A stretch of DNA of 64,000 bases from Clostridium sp. OS1-26 (lineage in GTDB: Bacteria; Bacillota; Clostridia; Clostridiales; Clostridiaceae): assembly GCF_030915445.1 (NCBI RefSeq), contig NZ_CP133264.1:1736001-1800000 (forward strand), in the 5' to 3' direction. Position 1 is the first letter of the stretch. Each line of letters opens with the position of its first letter. The position numbers were made by a program, and so were the translations under genes. Positions 45,551-53,319 of this stretch are shown in pieces. A model generated the notes under the pieces. The model saw only the letters and a list, made by a program, of their open reading frames with translations, did not search any database and was not told the origin of the DNA.

Positions 45551-46572
45551 ATGAGAAAAAAAGTAGTAACTATGGGAGAACTATTAATGAGGCTATCCAC
45601 ACCAGGATATCAAAGATTTACACAAGCTCAGTCTTTTGATATAGTATACGGTGGCGCAGAGGCGAATGTGGCAGTATCTTTAGCAAACTATGGATTAGAT
45701 TCTCATTTCGTTACTCAATTGCCGGACAATCCTATAGGACAAAGTGCAGAAAACCATTTGAAAAAATATGGAGTGAATACAGACTATATTGTTAAAGGCG
45801 GAGACAGAGTAGGAATAGATTTTTTGAAAAAGGAACTTCTGTTAGACCTTCTAAAGTAGTATATGATAGAGCTAATTCTTCAATTACAAAAGCGGATATA
45901 GAAAAGTTTGATTTCGATGAGATATTCAAAGATGCTGATTGGTTTCATTTTTCAGGAATCACTCCAGCTCTAGGAGAAAACTGTATAAGATTAGTGGAAA
46001 AAGCTGTAGAATCTGCTAAAAAGCATTCTGTGCCTATTAGTGTAGATTTAAATTATAGAAAACAACTTTGGAGCATAGAGCAGTTTGAAACTGTAATGTC
46101 TAAGTTAATTGAGAATGCAGATGTATGTATAGGTTGGTTAAGCAGCGTAGAAGAAAAACAACATGAATACAAACTAGCAGACTTTGCAAAGGATAGTTTT
46201 GATGAGAATAGATTTAAAGAAATCTTTAGAAGGATGAAAGAAAAGTTTAATTTAAAATATGTTGTAACTACATTAAGGGAAAATTACTCTGCTTCACATA
46301 ATGGTCTATCAGCTATTATATATGATGGACAAGAACTTTATAAATCAGAGAAGTATGATTTTAATATACAAGACAGGGTAGGAGCAGGAGATGCTTTTGC
46401 TGCGAGCTTAATATATCAACTGGTTTCAGAAAAAAGCCATAGAGAGGCTTTAGAATTTGCTGTTGCAGCAGCGGTACTAAAACATACTATTGATGGAGAT
46501 CTCAATATTGTTACAGAAGATGAAGTAATGCAGTTAGTGGATGGGAATACTTCGGGAAGTGTACAAAGATAA
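45551..46572 (+). CDS. kdgK: 2-keto-3-deoxygluconate kinase (apparent frameshift)
   Basis: This PfkB-family sugar kinase phosphorylates KDG to KDPG with ATP. The first 94 codons (KKVVTMGELLMRLSTPGYQRFTQ, YGGAEANVAVSLANYG) are followed by a loss of frame in 45820-45831, a region of six T, one G and five A. One added base there gives ...GTSVRPSKVVYDRANSSITKADIEKFDF and joins to the rest (VDLNYRKQLWS, and near the end the ATP/anion-hole motif DRVGAGDAFAASLIYQL). The joined length of about 340 is normal. It is co-transcribed with the aldolase. A sequencing error is likely, but loss of the pathway cannot be excluded. Confidence 0.92.
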
Positions 46573-46602
46573 ATCGATAGCTATAAAGAAATATATAAAA
46601 AT

Positions 46603-46633
46603 AGAGCAAGGATCAAAGCCTTGCTCTGTTTTT
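46603..46633 (+). terminator. Terminator after the KDG kinase gene
   Basis: AGAGCAAGG pairs with CCTTGCTCT over a 7-base loop, followed by GTTTTTA. Confidence 0.9.
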
Positions 46634-46714
46634 ATGTAAGCAATATATTTTTTTTATTAATAGTGTTAATATATAAGATAAATGTTTGCTATATATCAAA
46701 ACGGAGGATAAAAG

Positions 46715-47386
46715 ATGTCAAATATAAGAACAAGTGATAAGGTTTTTAAAATAATTGAAGAAAAGATTTTTAGTGGCGAGTGGAAACCTGGTACAAAGAT
46801 AATGTCTGAGCCTCAACTGGCTAAAGAATTAAATGTAAGCAGAGTATCAGTAAGAGAAGCTATAGAGAAAATGTCGGCCTTAAATCTTATCATTAAAAGG
46901 CAGGGAGAGGGAACTTTTGTAAATGACTTAACTCCATCAGTTTATTTGAATAGCCTAATACCTATGATTACTTTAGATAAAGATAACTATATAGATATTC
47001 TGGAATTTAGATTAATCACTGAAGTAGAAACTGCAAAGCTTTGCGCACAGAAGTGTACACCAGAATTAATAGAGGAACTAGAGCAGTGTTATGAAAGAAT
47101 GGTTGAGCATCAAAAGGATATGAATAAATTTACTGAAGAAGATTTGAATTTTCATATGAGCATTGCTAAGGGGAGTAATAACCCTCTTATTATAAAGATA
47201 AATGAAATACTGAGAAACCTTATGGAGTACCACCAGGTGTCGTTGTATAAAACACTTGGACCCTCTGGAGGAATAAAGGAGCATAGGCTAATACTAGATG
47301 CAATAAAAAATAGAGATTCAGAGCTGGTAGCTATATTTATTAGAAGACATATACAAAGAACCATAAATGATTTGAAAAATAAATAG
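46715..47386 (+). CDS. FadR-type GntR-family transcriptional regulator
   Basis: This 223-residue protein has the GntR winged helix at the start (about 5-70: IFSGEWKPGTKIMSEPQLAKELNVSRVSVREAIEKMSALNLI, then GEGTFVND) and a helical FadR-type C-terminal domain (about 80-220, with FRLITEVETAKLCAQKC, DLNFHMSIAKGSNNPLI and KEHRLILDAI motifs containing the metal-binding Asp and His residues of the FCD group). Such proteins sense sugar acids or carboxylates. It lies between the KDG operon and the dehydratase-permease operon; two TGTCNTACAAGTA sites upstream of the dehydratase are its likely operators. Confidence 0.88.
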   Translation: MSNIRTSDKVFKIIEEKIFSGEWKPGTKIMSEPQLAKELNVSRVSVREAIEKMSALNLIIKRQGEGTFVNDLTPSVYLNSLIPMITLDKDNYIDILEFRLITEVETAKLCAQKCTPELIEELEQCYERMVEHQKDMNKFTEEDLNFHMSIAKGSNNPLIIKINEILRNLMEYHQVSLYKTLGPSGGIKEHRLILDAIKNRDSELVAIFIRRHIQRTINDLKNK

Positions 47387-47393
47387 ATGTAAT

Positions 47394-47460
47394 ACAACCT
47401 CCTATAAAATGACCTAACATCCTTTGATGTAAGTTTTTTATAGGAGGTTGTTTCGTTTTG
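47394..47460 (+). terminator. Terminator after the GntR-family gene
   Basis: ACAACCTCCTATAAAA pairs with the complementary TTTTATAGGAGGTTGT across a 28-base loop that can itself fold, followed by TTCGTTTTG. Confidence 0.85.
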
Positions 47461-47530
47461 TGAAACTAATTTTTATATTGTGAAAAAACTATTGACTTAG
47501 TAACGTTTACAAGGTAGTATATAAATATAG

Positions 47531-47630
47531 TTGTCCTACAAGTAAAAAGGTTAAATATATATAAATTGCTATTTTACGCATTCGAATAGACATAAAGCAA
47601 TGAAAAGATAAAAATGTGTCATACAAGTAT
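47531..47630 (+). promoter_or_regulatory. Paired FadR/GntR-like operators upstream of the dehydratase gene
   Basis: TTGTCCTACAAGTA (47531-47544) and GTGTCATACAAGTA (47617-47630) share TGTCNTACAAGTA. The core of the first (TTGTCCTACAA) fits the FadR-subfamily pattern TNGTNNNACNA, and the second differs at one base. They flank the probable promoter, 86 bases apart, suitable for looping by the regulator encoded just upstream. Confidence 0.55.
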
Positions 47631-47648
47631 AAAATGAGGTGAATTAAA

Positions 47649-49367
47649 ATGTTAAAAAGCCAAGAGATTAGATCAAAAGCGCCAGAACTTGATTCTTTAA
47701 GATTAGGTTCCGGTTGGAAGGTAGAGGACCTATCAAAACCTCAAATTATAATAGAAAGTAGTTTTGGACACAGTCATCCAGGAAGCGCCCATTTAGATAC
47801 TTTAGTAGAAGAAGCCTATAAAGGTGTATTTGAAAAGGGTGGAAGACCTGCTAAGTTTTTTGTAACGGATATCTGTGATGGAGAAGCACAAGGTCATGAT
47901 GGAATGAACTATTCACTTCCTTCAAGAGAAATGATGGCTAACATGATTGAAATACATGTACAAGCTACTCCTTATGATGCAGGGGTTTTCATTACAAGTT
48001 GCGATAAATCAGTGCCAGCACATCTTATGGCTATAGCAAGACTAGACATGCCAGCAGTACTTGTACCTGGAGGAATTATGAATGCTGGGCCAGATATGCT
48101 TACGCTAGAGCAAATAGGAAAATATAATGCACAGTTTGAAAGAGGAGAAATAACAGAAGAACAATATACCTACTATAAACACAATGCATGTCCAAGCTGT
48201 GGAGCATGTTCGTTTATGGGGACAGCCTCAACAATGCAGGTAATGGCAGAAGCTTTAGGATTAGCATTACCAGGGACTGCGTTAATTCCTGCAACCTTAG
48301 AAGAACTAAGAGCTACAGCAAAGCGTGCAGGAGAGCATGCCTTAAAGCTTGTAGAAATGAACATAAAACCATCTGATATTATGACAAAAAAAGCCTTTGA
48401 AAATGCTATTATGGTACATGCAGCTATAGCAGGTTCAAGTAACACATTACTCCATATTCCGGCTATTGCTCATGAATTAGAGATGGAAATAGAACCAGAA
48501 TTATTTGATATTATACACAGGAAAATTCCGTATATCTTAAATATTAGACCAAGCGGATTCTACCCTGGTTCATATTTTTGGTATGCTGGAGGCGTTCCGG
48601 CAATAATGGAGGAAATTAAAGAATACTTACATTTAGATGTACTTACTGTTACAGGTAAGACATTGGGTGAAAACTTAGAAGAATTAAAAAGCACTGGATA
48701 TTATGAAAGATGCAATAAAAATCTTCAGATGTTAGGTGTAAATAAAGAGGACATAATAAGGCCGAAGAGTAATCCAATTCAAGAGCAAGGTGCTATAGCA
48801 ATACTTAAAGGAAATCTAGCGCCAGAAGGAGCAGTTGTAAAACACTCAGCAGTATCTAAAAAGCTAATGCAGGTAGTTCTAAAAGCTAGAGTTTTCAACT
48901 GTGAAGAAGATGCTCTTAAAGCAGTGCTTACAAAAGAAGTTAAGCCAGGAGATGCGGTGTTTATAAGATATGAAGGTCCTAAGGGCTCAGGTATGCCAGA
49001 AATGTTCTATACTACAGAGGCAATAGCATCTGATGCAGAACTGGTTGAATCTATAGCATTAATAACTGATGGAAGATTCTCTGGTGCAACTAGAGGACCA
49101 GCTATCGGACACGTTTCACCAGAAGCAAGCGAGGGAGGACCTATAGCTCTAGTTGAAGAGGGAGACCTTATAAAAGTAGATATACCAGCAAGAAGGCTTG
49201 ATATCATAGGAATCAATAGTGAAGAAAAGTCGGAAAAAGAAATAGAAGAAATTCTAAAATCAAGAAAAGAAAAGTGGGTAAAACCAGCTCCAAGATATAC
49301 AAAAGGTGTATTAGGAGTTTATACAAGACTTGCAGCATCGCCAATGAAGGGCGGATATATTAAATAA
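47649..49367 (+). CDS. IlvD/Edd-family sugar-acid dehydratase (probably gluconate/aldonate dehydratase)
   Basis: This 572-residue iron-sulfur dehydratase shows the family pattern: TDICDGEAQGHDGMNYSLPSREMM, TSCDKSVPAHLMA and ACPSCGACSFMGTASTM with the cluster cysteines, and near the end ALITDGRFSGATRGPAIGHVSPEA. The family includes dihydroxy-acid dehydratase (IlvD), 6-phosphogluconate dehydratase (Edd) and several sugar-acid dehydratases. Its place before a GntP permease and beside KDG kinase and KDPG aldolase points to dehydration of gluconate or another aldonate to 2-keto-3-deoxygluconate rather than branched-chain synthesis. The start follows ATGAGGTG. The permease gene follows 39 bases later. 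Confidence 0.88.
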   Translation: MLKSQEIRSKAPELDSLRLGSGWKVEDLSKPQIIIESSFGHSHPGSAHLDTLVEEAYKGVFEKGGRPAKFFVTDICDGEAQGHDGMNYSLPSREMMANMIEIHVQATPYDAGVFITSCDKSVPAHLMAIARLDMPAVLVPGGIMNAGPDMLTLEQIGKYNAQFERGEITEEQYTYYKHNACPSCGACSFMGTASTMQVMAEALGLALPGTALIPATLEELRATAKRAGEHALKLVEMNIKPSDIMTKKAFENAIMVHAAIAGSSNTLLHIPAIAHELEMEIEPELFDIIHRKIPYILNIRPSGFYPGSYFWYAGGVPAIMEEIKEYLHLDVLTVTGKTLGENLEELKSTGYYERCNKNLQMLGVNKEDIIRPKSNPIQEQGAIAILKGNLAPEGAVVKHSAVSKKLMQVVLKARVFNCEEDALKAVLTKEVKPGDAVFIRYEGPKGSGMPEMFYTTEAIASDAELVESIALITDGRFSGATRGPAIGHVSPEASEGGPIALVEEGDLIKVDIPARRLDIIGINSEEKSEKEIEEILKSRKEKWVKPAPRYTKGVLGVYTRLAASPMKGGYIK

Positions 49368-49406
49368 AATACTAAGAAATTTAGAAGAGTTATTGGAGGG
49401 GAAAAT

Positions 49407-50723
49407 ATGCCTTTATTAATTGTAGCTATTGGAGTTATATTACTTCTAGGACTTATGATAGGACTAAAAGTAAATGGTTTTATATCACTAATTCTTGTTT
49501 CACTTGTTGTAGGTATAGCAGAAGGTATGCCAGCTATAAAGGTAGTAAAATCCATTCAAAATGGAGTTGGAGGTACACTTGGTTATCTAGCATTAGTACT
49601 TGGCTTTGGAGCGATGCTTGGAAAACTTATTGCAGACACAGGAGCTGCTCAAAGAATTGCAACCACACTAATTAACAAGTTTGGAAAGAAGAGAATTCAA
49701 TGGGCAGTTGTAATTACAGGGTTTGTCGTGGGGATTGCAATGTTCTATGAAGTTGGATTTGTTCTATTGATTCCTCTAGTATTCACAATATCAGCATCTG
49801 CTGAATTGCCACTCTTATATATAGGGGTACCTATGGCAGCGGCATTATCTGTTACCCACGGATTTTTGCCACCACATCCAGGCCCAACGGCAATAGCAGT
49901 AGTATATGGCGCAAACATAAGTATGACTTTAATTTACGGAATCATCATAGCAATACCTACAGTAATTGTAGCAGGACCGGTTTTGTCAAAGTTTTTAAAA
50001 AGATTTGAAAAAGAACCACCAAAGGGATTATTCAACCCTAAAATATTTACTGAAGAAGAGATGCCAAGCTTCGGAATAAGTGTTTTCACTGCAGTTGTGC
50101 CCGTTATATTAATGGCCCTTGCAGCTATTGCAGAAATGACCTTTCCAAAGACATCATCACTTAGACAACTACTTGAATTTGTTGGAGATCCTGTTATGGC
50201 AATGCTTATATCTGTTATAATTGCAGTTTATACATTAGGAATAAGCAAAGGACAAAAAATGCAGGATGTTATGAAGATATTAGCTGAATCAATAAGTGGA
50301 ATTGCCATGATTCTTTTAATCATCGGTGGTGGTGGAGCATTAAAGCAGGTGCTTATTGACAGCGGAGTAGGCAAGTATATATCAACTATAATGTCAGGAA
50401 CCCATATTTCACCCTTAGTTTTAGCATGGCTTATAGCAGCAATATTAAGACTATCATTAGGTTCAGCAACGGTTGCAGCTATGACGACATCCGGAATTAT
50501 ACTTCCTCTTATAGCTTCAACTCATGTGAATCCAGCATTAATGGTACTTGCAACAGGAGCAGGAAGTCTTATATTCTCACATGTAAATGATCCAGGATTC
50601 TGGATATTCAAAGAGTACTTCAATTTAAGTATTGGAGAGACTTTATGTTCATGGTCAGTTTTAGAAACCATAATTTCAGTTATGGGCTTAATAGGGGTAT
50701 TGGTATTAAATGCAATTGTGTAG
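49407..50723 (+). CDS. gntP: GntP-family gluconate/aldonate permease
   Basis: This 438-residue inner-membrane symporter has about 12 hydrophobic segments and GntP-type motifs (GVGGTLGYLALVLGFGAMLGKLIADTGAA, GIAMFYEVGFVLLIPLVFTI, THGFLPPHPGPTAIAVVYGA, GGAFKQ-type GGGGALKQVLIDSG, LRLSLGSATVAAMTTSGI, LIFSHVNDPGFWIFKEYF). The family takes up gluconate and related acids with protons. It starts behind TGGAGGGG, 39 bases after the dehydratase, and is followed by a terminator, so the two are one operon: import, then dehydration. Confidence 0.93.
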   Translation: MPLLIVAIGVILLLGLMIGLKVNGFISLILVSLVVGIAEGMPAIKVVKSIQNGVGGTLGYLALVLGFGAMLGKLIADTGAAQRIATTLINKFGKKRIQWAVVITGFVVGIAMFYEVGFVLLIPLVFTISASAELPLLYIGVPMAAALSVTHGFLPPHPGPTAIAVVYGANISMTLIYGIIIAIPTVIVAGPVLSKFLKRFEKEPPKGLFNPKIFTEEEMPSFGISVFTAVVPVILMALAAIAEMTFPKTSSLRQLLEFVGDPVMAMLISVIIAVYTLGISKGQKMQDVMKILAESISGIAMILLIIGGGGALKQVLIDSGVGKYISTIMSGTHISPLVLAWLIAAILRLSLGSATVAAMTTSGIILPLIASTHVNPALMVLATGAGSLIFSHVNDPGFWIFKEYFNLSIGETLCSWSVLETIISVMGLIGVLVLNAIV

Positions 50724-50752
50724 AAAGGTCAGCCTTGAAGGCTGGCCTTTAA
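50724..50752 (+). terminator. Terminator of the dehydratase-permease operon
   Basis: AAAGGTCAGCC pairs with GGCTGGCCTTT over a 5-base loop directly after the permease stop, followed by AAAT only. Confidence 0.8.
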
Positions 50753-50767
50753 ATCATTAAAATAGAC

Positions 50768-50803
50768 AAAGTAAGATTAGCAAAAGCTAACCTTACTTTA
50801 TAT
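50768..50803. terminator. Bidirectional terminator between gntP and gerQ
   Basis: AAAGTAAGATTAGC pairs with GCTAACCTTACTTT over a 4-base loop, with AT-rich sides. It can end the minus-strand gerQ message as well. Confidence 0.82.
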
Positions 50804-50825
50804 TATTAATCTGATAAGCATATTT

Positions 50826-51359
50826 TTAAGCTGTCCCTGGGGTTGTAACAGGAGCTGATGGGAATATATCTACAAATTTAATAGAATATATGTCTCCCAG
50901 TACATTAGTGCCAGTATCAGGTTCTTTTATAATTACATAGCTTATACCTACATCTTGTAAAATTCCCACACGGTCTTGTAATGTATTTGTTCCAAGCAAG
51001 AAGGTTATTCTTACCCTTTTACCTATCTGAGTTCTTAAGTAACCTTGAGTATAGTTAGTGTCTAATACCACAGGTGCACCGGGTGCTGTTACAAAAGGAG
51101 AAGATGGAGTTGTTACTCCTACAGACCCAGGTCCAGCTATTCCTGTAGGTGCATTACCAGGTGTGCCTCCTGGTGTAGGTGCACCAGCACTAGTGTTCCC
51201 AGGAATTACTTTCACACCCTCCATATCATGATCTTGCATAGTACCTCCAAAGCTAGTATCTTCTGGACTCATTCCGCCTGGGAACATAGATGGACTAGGC
51301 ATTGGCGGCATGGTTCTATATCCTGAGTTCATGTGATTTAAGTAACAGTTTGGAAACAT
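50826..51359 (-). CDS. gerQ: Spore coat protein GerQ
   Basis: This 177-residue protein has a low-complexity first half rich in Pro, Gly and Met (MPPMPSPSMFPGGM, GTPGNAPTGIAGPG) and a conserved C-terminal GerQ domain (about 105-165: YLRTQIGKRVRITFLLGTNTLQDRVGILQDVGISYVII, then LGDIYSIKFVDI). GerQ is a spore inner-coat protein needed to place or activate the cortex hydrolase CwlJ. The cwlJ gene lies directly upstream on the same strand, 31 bases from its start. The start at 51359 follows a GGAGGTAT site. Expression in the mother cell late in sporulation is expected from the family. Confidence 0.9.
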   Translation of the reverse strand: MFPNCYLNHMNSGYRTMPPMPSPSMFPGGMSPEDTSFGGTMQDHDMEGVKVIPGNTSAGAPTPGGTPGNAPTGIAGPGSVGVTTPSSPFVTAPGAPVVLDTNYTQGYLRTQIGKRVRITFLLGTNTLQDRVGILQDVGISYVIIKEPDTGTNVLGDIYSIKFVDIFPSAPVTTPGTA

Positions 51360-51390
51360 AAGTATACCTCCAAAAAATATTTATGAATTA

Positions 51391-51825
51391 TTAGGTTTCA
51401 AAATAAAGTGCCGTAGGATTATAGAAGCAGTGCTTTACTACTGCTACCTGGAAACTGCCACTACCATTATATGGGAAGGTATAAGGACATGGTCCGAAAG
51501 GGTTAAAGTACCATAACGAAGCACCAACAGTAAATAGCTTGTGGCCAGAAAGGGCCCAATCAGCTATATCATAATGTATCTGCTCTGGTGGGTTAGCCCA
51601 AATAGTTTGAGGATTAGCTACGCCTCCAAGCACTGGGCGAACACAGTCAAACTGTCCTTCTTGATAGATTATCTTTCTTAAGTCACCTTGGCCTATCCTT
51701 TGATATTCACCAGATGAGACATTTACTCTATTCATAACAACAGTGGCAACTGCTTTCATGCCGTTATCGCCTTCACCACCAGCCTCACACTTGATAATTC
51801 TAGCCAGAAGTTCTCTGTCATCCAT
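51391..51825 (-). CDS. cwlJ: Spore cortex-lytic enzyme CwlJ
   Basis: CwlJ breaks the muramic-lactam cortex during germination. The protein (about 144 residues) is a SleB/CwlJ hydrolase_2 domain: RELLARIIKCEAGGEGDNGMKAVATVVMNRV with the catalytic-type Glu in CEAGGE, DCVRPVLGG, and ALSGHKLFTVGASLWYFNPFGPCPYTFPYNGSG. There is no signal peptide and no peptidoglycan-binding domain, as usual for CwlJ and unlike SleB. I start it at ATG 51825, six bases after GAGGTGA; the in-frame GTG at 51834 lies in that site. It is followed by gerQ, the common clostridial and bacillar pairing. Confidence 0.92.
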   Translation of the reverse strand: MDDRELLARIIKCEAGGEGDNGMKAVATVVMNRVNVSSGEYQRIGQGDLRKIIYQEGQFDCVRPVLGGVANPQTIWANPPEQIHYDIADWALSGHKLFTVGASLWYFNPFGPCPYTFPYNGSGSFQVAVVKHCFYNPTALYFET

Positions 51826-52157
51826 ATAATTCACCTCAATAATTAGTTACAATATTATTTTATTTATTAAAAGTATAAAAGGTTCTAGTTATTTAAGCTT
51901 TTGTATTAAAAATAAATCTTTTTAACAGAGTACATAATAGCCTTCAATGGACACCTAAATGGTATAATAACCATATTCGTCACCTGCTAAAGTAACAGTA
52001 CTTTATCCTTAAGATTAATCCATCCCATTAACTATAATATGATAGATATATATATAAGGTTACACATTAATTCTATGTTTTGTAGGATTATATCCAGGAA
52101 ATTTTACCTTCAAAAAAATTCTACATTATATAGTATTCAACTATTATAAAATCGTTA
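51826..52157. other. Gene-free region upstream of cwlJ
   Basis: About 330 bases of AT-rich sequence with no open reading frame of note. It should contain the promoter of cwlJ, probably read by a sporulation sigma factor, but I could not identify -35/-10 boxes with confidence. Confidence 0.4.
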
Positions 52158-52203
52158 CAAAAAAATAAGCTTTTGCATACAAAAATATAAATATGCAAAA
52201 GCT
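52158..52203 (-). terminator. Terminator after the CotF-like gene
   Basis: Read on the minus strand, AGCTTTTGCAT pairs with ATGCAAAAGCT and is followed by TATTTTTTTGT. Confidence 0.9.
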
Positions 52204-52217
52204 CTGTTCTTAAATAT

Positions 52218-52478
52218 TTATTTTAATTCATTCATCATCTGAGCTGCTTGATTTTTTAACAGCATAACTTCATTATCTTGAGCGTCCTTAGTTGTATACC
52301 ATCCCTTTTGTTTCATAGCATCAAATACCTTAAATTGAACGTCTTGAACACCTTTAAAGTTGTTAACTAATACATTTCTAAGATTTTCGCAGGAAGTTTC
52401 AGTAATTCCTGTACTATAGGCTGATATAACTTGTTTTTCGCTAGCAAGTAAATCGTTCATTAATTCTTTTTCATTCAT
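52218..52478 (-). CDS. CotF-like spore coat protein
   Basis: This 86-residue helical protein (MNEKELMNDLLASEKQVISAYSTGITETSCENLRNVLVNNF...) fits the CotF/YhcQ coat family, which shows a helix bundle with the pattern DLLxxxKxxxxxYxxxxxExxxxxLR and an ending in MKxKGWY. CotF proteins are spore coat components made in the mother cell. The start has CGGAGGTATTT. It follows a similar small gene by 25 bases on the same strand and lies near gerQ-cwlJ, so the region is a small spore-coat cluster. Confidence 0.85.
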   Translation of the reverse strand: MNEKELMNDLLASEKQVISAYSTGITETSCENLRNVLVNNFKGVQDVQFKVFDAMKQKGWYTTKDAQDNEVMLLKNQAAQMMNELK

Positions 52479-52503
52479 AATAAATACCTCCGTACATACT
52501 CAA

Positions 52504-52710
52504 TTATTGATGAGAATCAAGATATGTTTTTAGTGAGTTAAAATTTTGCTTGTGAACCTGACTAGCCTGATTACATAAGTTTTTTAATTGAGTATCGCTG
52601 CACATAGACGAATACTCATTAAATTTCTTATTCATAAGTGATTCATAATTTAGTTGATCTTCGATTACCTTTAAATTATTAGCTTCTATTTGTTTGTTTT
52701 GAGCGGCCAT
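52504..52710 (-). CDS. Small coat-associated helical protein, CotF-operon partner
   Basis: This 68-residue protein (MAAQNKQIEANNLKVIEDQLNYESLMNKKFNEYSS...) is mostly helical and resembles CotF-type coat proteins in composition, including a C-terminal block LCNQASQVHKQNFNSLKTYLDSHQ. I start it at 52710, after GAAGGAGGCTAC; a longer reading from 52770 has no such site. It is the first gene of the pair with the CotF-like gene. The function is inferred from this position only. Confidence 0.75.
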   Translation of the reverse strand: MAAQNKQIEANNLKVIEDQLNYESLMNKKFNEYSSMCSDTQLKNLCNQASQVHKQNFNSLKTYLDSHQ

Positions 52711-52807
52711 AAAATGTAGCCTCCTTCTTTTTGAATTTGTTACAAGGTTATTATTCTCATTGAAACCCATAAATATTAGTTTGATTATTATATAGAGCTC
52801 AAAGGCC

Positions 52808-52882
52808 GAAAATTGACTTACACAAAGTTTTTAAATCTACCTTCAGCTTTGGAAACACACCCCTTTATGTAAGTCAATTTTC
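52808..52882. repeat. Internally deleted palindromic element (copy D)
   Basis: GAAAATTGACTTACA and TGTAAGTCAATTTTC form perfect 15-base ends around a right arm (AAAGTTTTTAAATCTACCTTC, then AGCTTTGGAAACA). The left arm and tip are missing. The ends differ from those of copies A and B (ATTGAC in place of GTTAAC) but on both sides together, so pairing is kept. The outer flanks TATAGAGCTCAAAGGCC and TTTGAAGCTTTATATA also pair. Confidence 0.82.
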
Positions 52883-53120
52883 TAGTTTGAAGCTTTATAT
52901 AGAGATAAAGATGCAAATTCCGTAACATACTTCAACATGTCCATATTTTTAGAATGCTAAGGTCGCAAATAAGATAGGCATACATATTATAAGGTGAAAC
53001 TCCTTCTCCTATCGTCGAATGAGTAAGCGATCATATCAAAATCATAGATTTTGTATGCCTGCTTAAGTGAAACTTGGACCAAATGGGGGAAAGTCAATCT
53101 GATTCTTAGATGAGGAGATA
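52883..53120. other. Gene-free region upstream of the hairpin element
   Basis: There is no gene. At 53020-53067, on the minus strand, lies a motif shared with 22247-22324 (CTTAAG, AAATCTATGATTTTGATATG, TCGCTTACTC), and AGGCATACA (52977-) pairs with TGTATGCCT (53052-) around it. The function is unknown. Confidence 0.4.
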
Positions 53121-53282
53121 AGGCACATAAAAATAAATAACAAACCAGTATGATAGTATATTTTGCATCATACTGCGTCAGCAGAACCCACCGATAGGGG
53201 GCACACTATCGGCGGAACCTACTTCCTTGTCTGACACAAAATATACTATAATCTTTGACTTGCTGTTTATTTTCATGTGCCT
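53121..53282. repeat. 162-base nested hairpin element upstream of the GGDEF-EAL gene
   Basis: The ends AGGCACATAAAAATAAAT and ATTTATTTTCATGTGCCT-type right end (ATGTGCCT at 53275-53282) pair; inside, ATAGTATATTTTG pairs with CAAAATATACTAT, GTCAG with CTGAC, and at the tip CCGATAG (53191-) with CTATCGG. The whole region can fold into one long imperfect hairpin. It is not the 228-bp family. It could be a MITE or a structured leader for the next gene. Confidence 0.65.
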
Positions 53283-53319
53283 AAGCAGAAATTCTAATGA
53301 AAAGGTGGTTAGGGAAGAG

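Noticed and set aside
47649..49367. Reading the IlvD/Edd protein as dihydroxy-acid dehydratase of branched-chain synthesis
   Set aside because: The family allows it, but the operon with a GntP permease and the nearby KDG kinase and KDPG aldolase point to a sugar-acid substrate.
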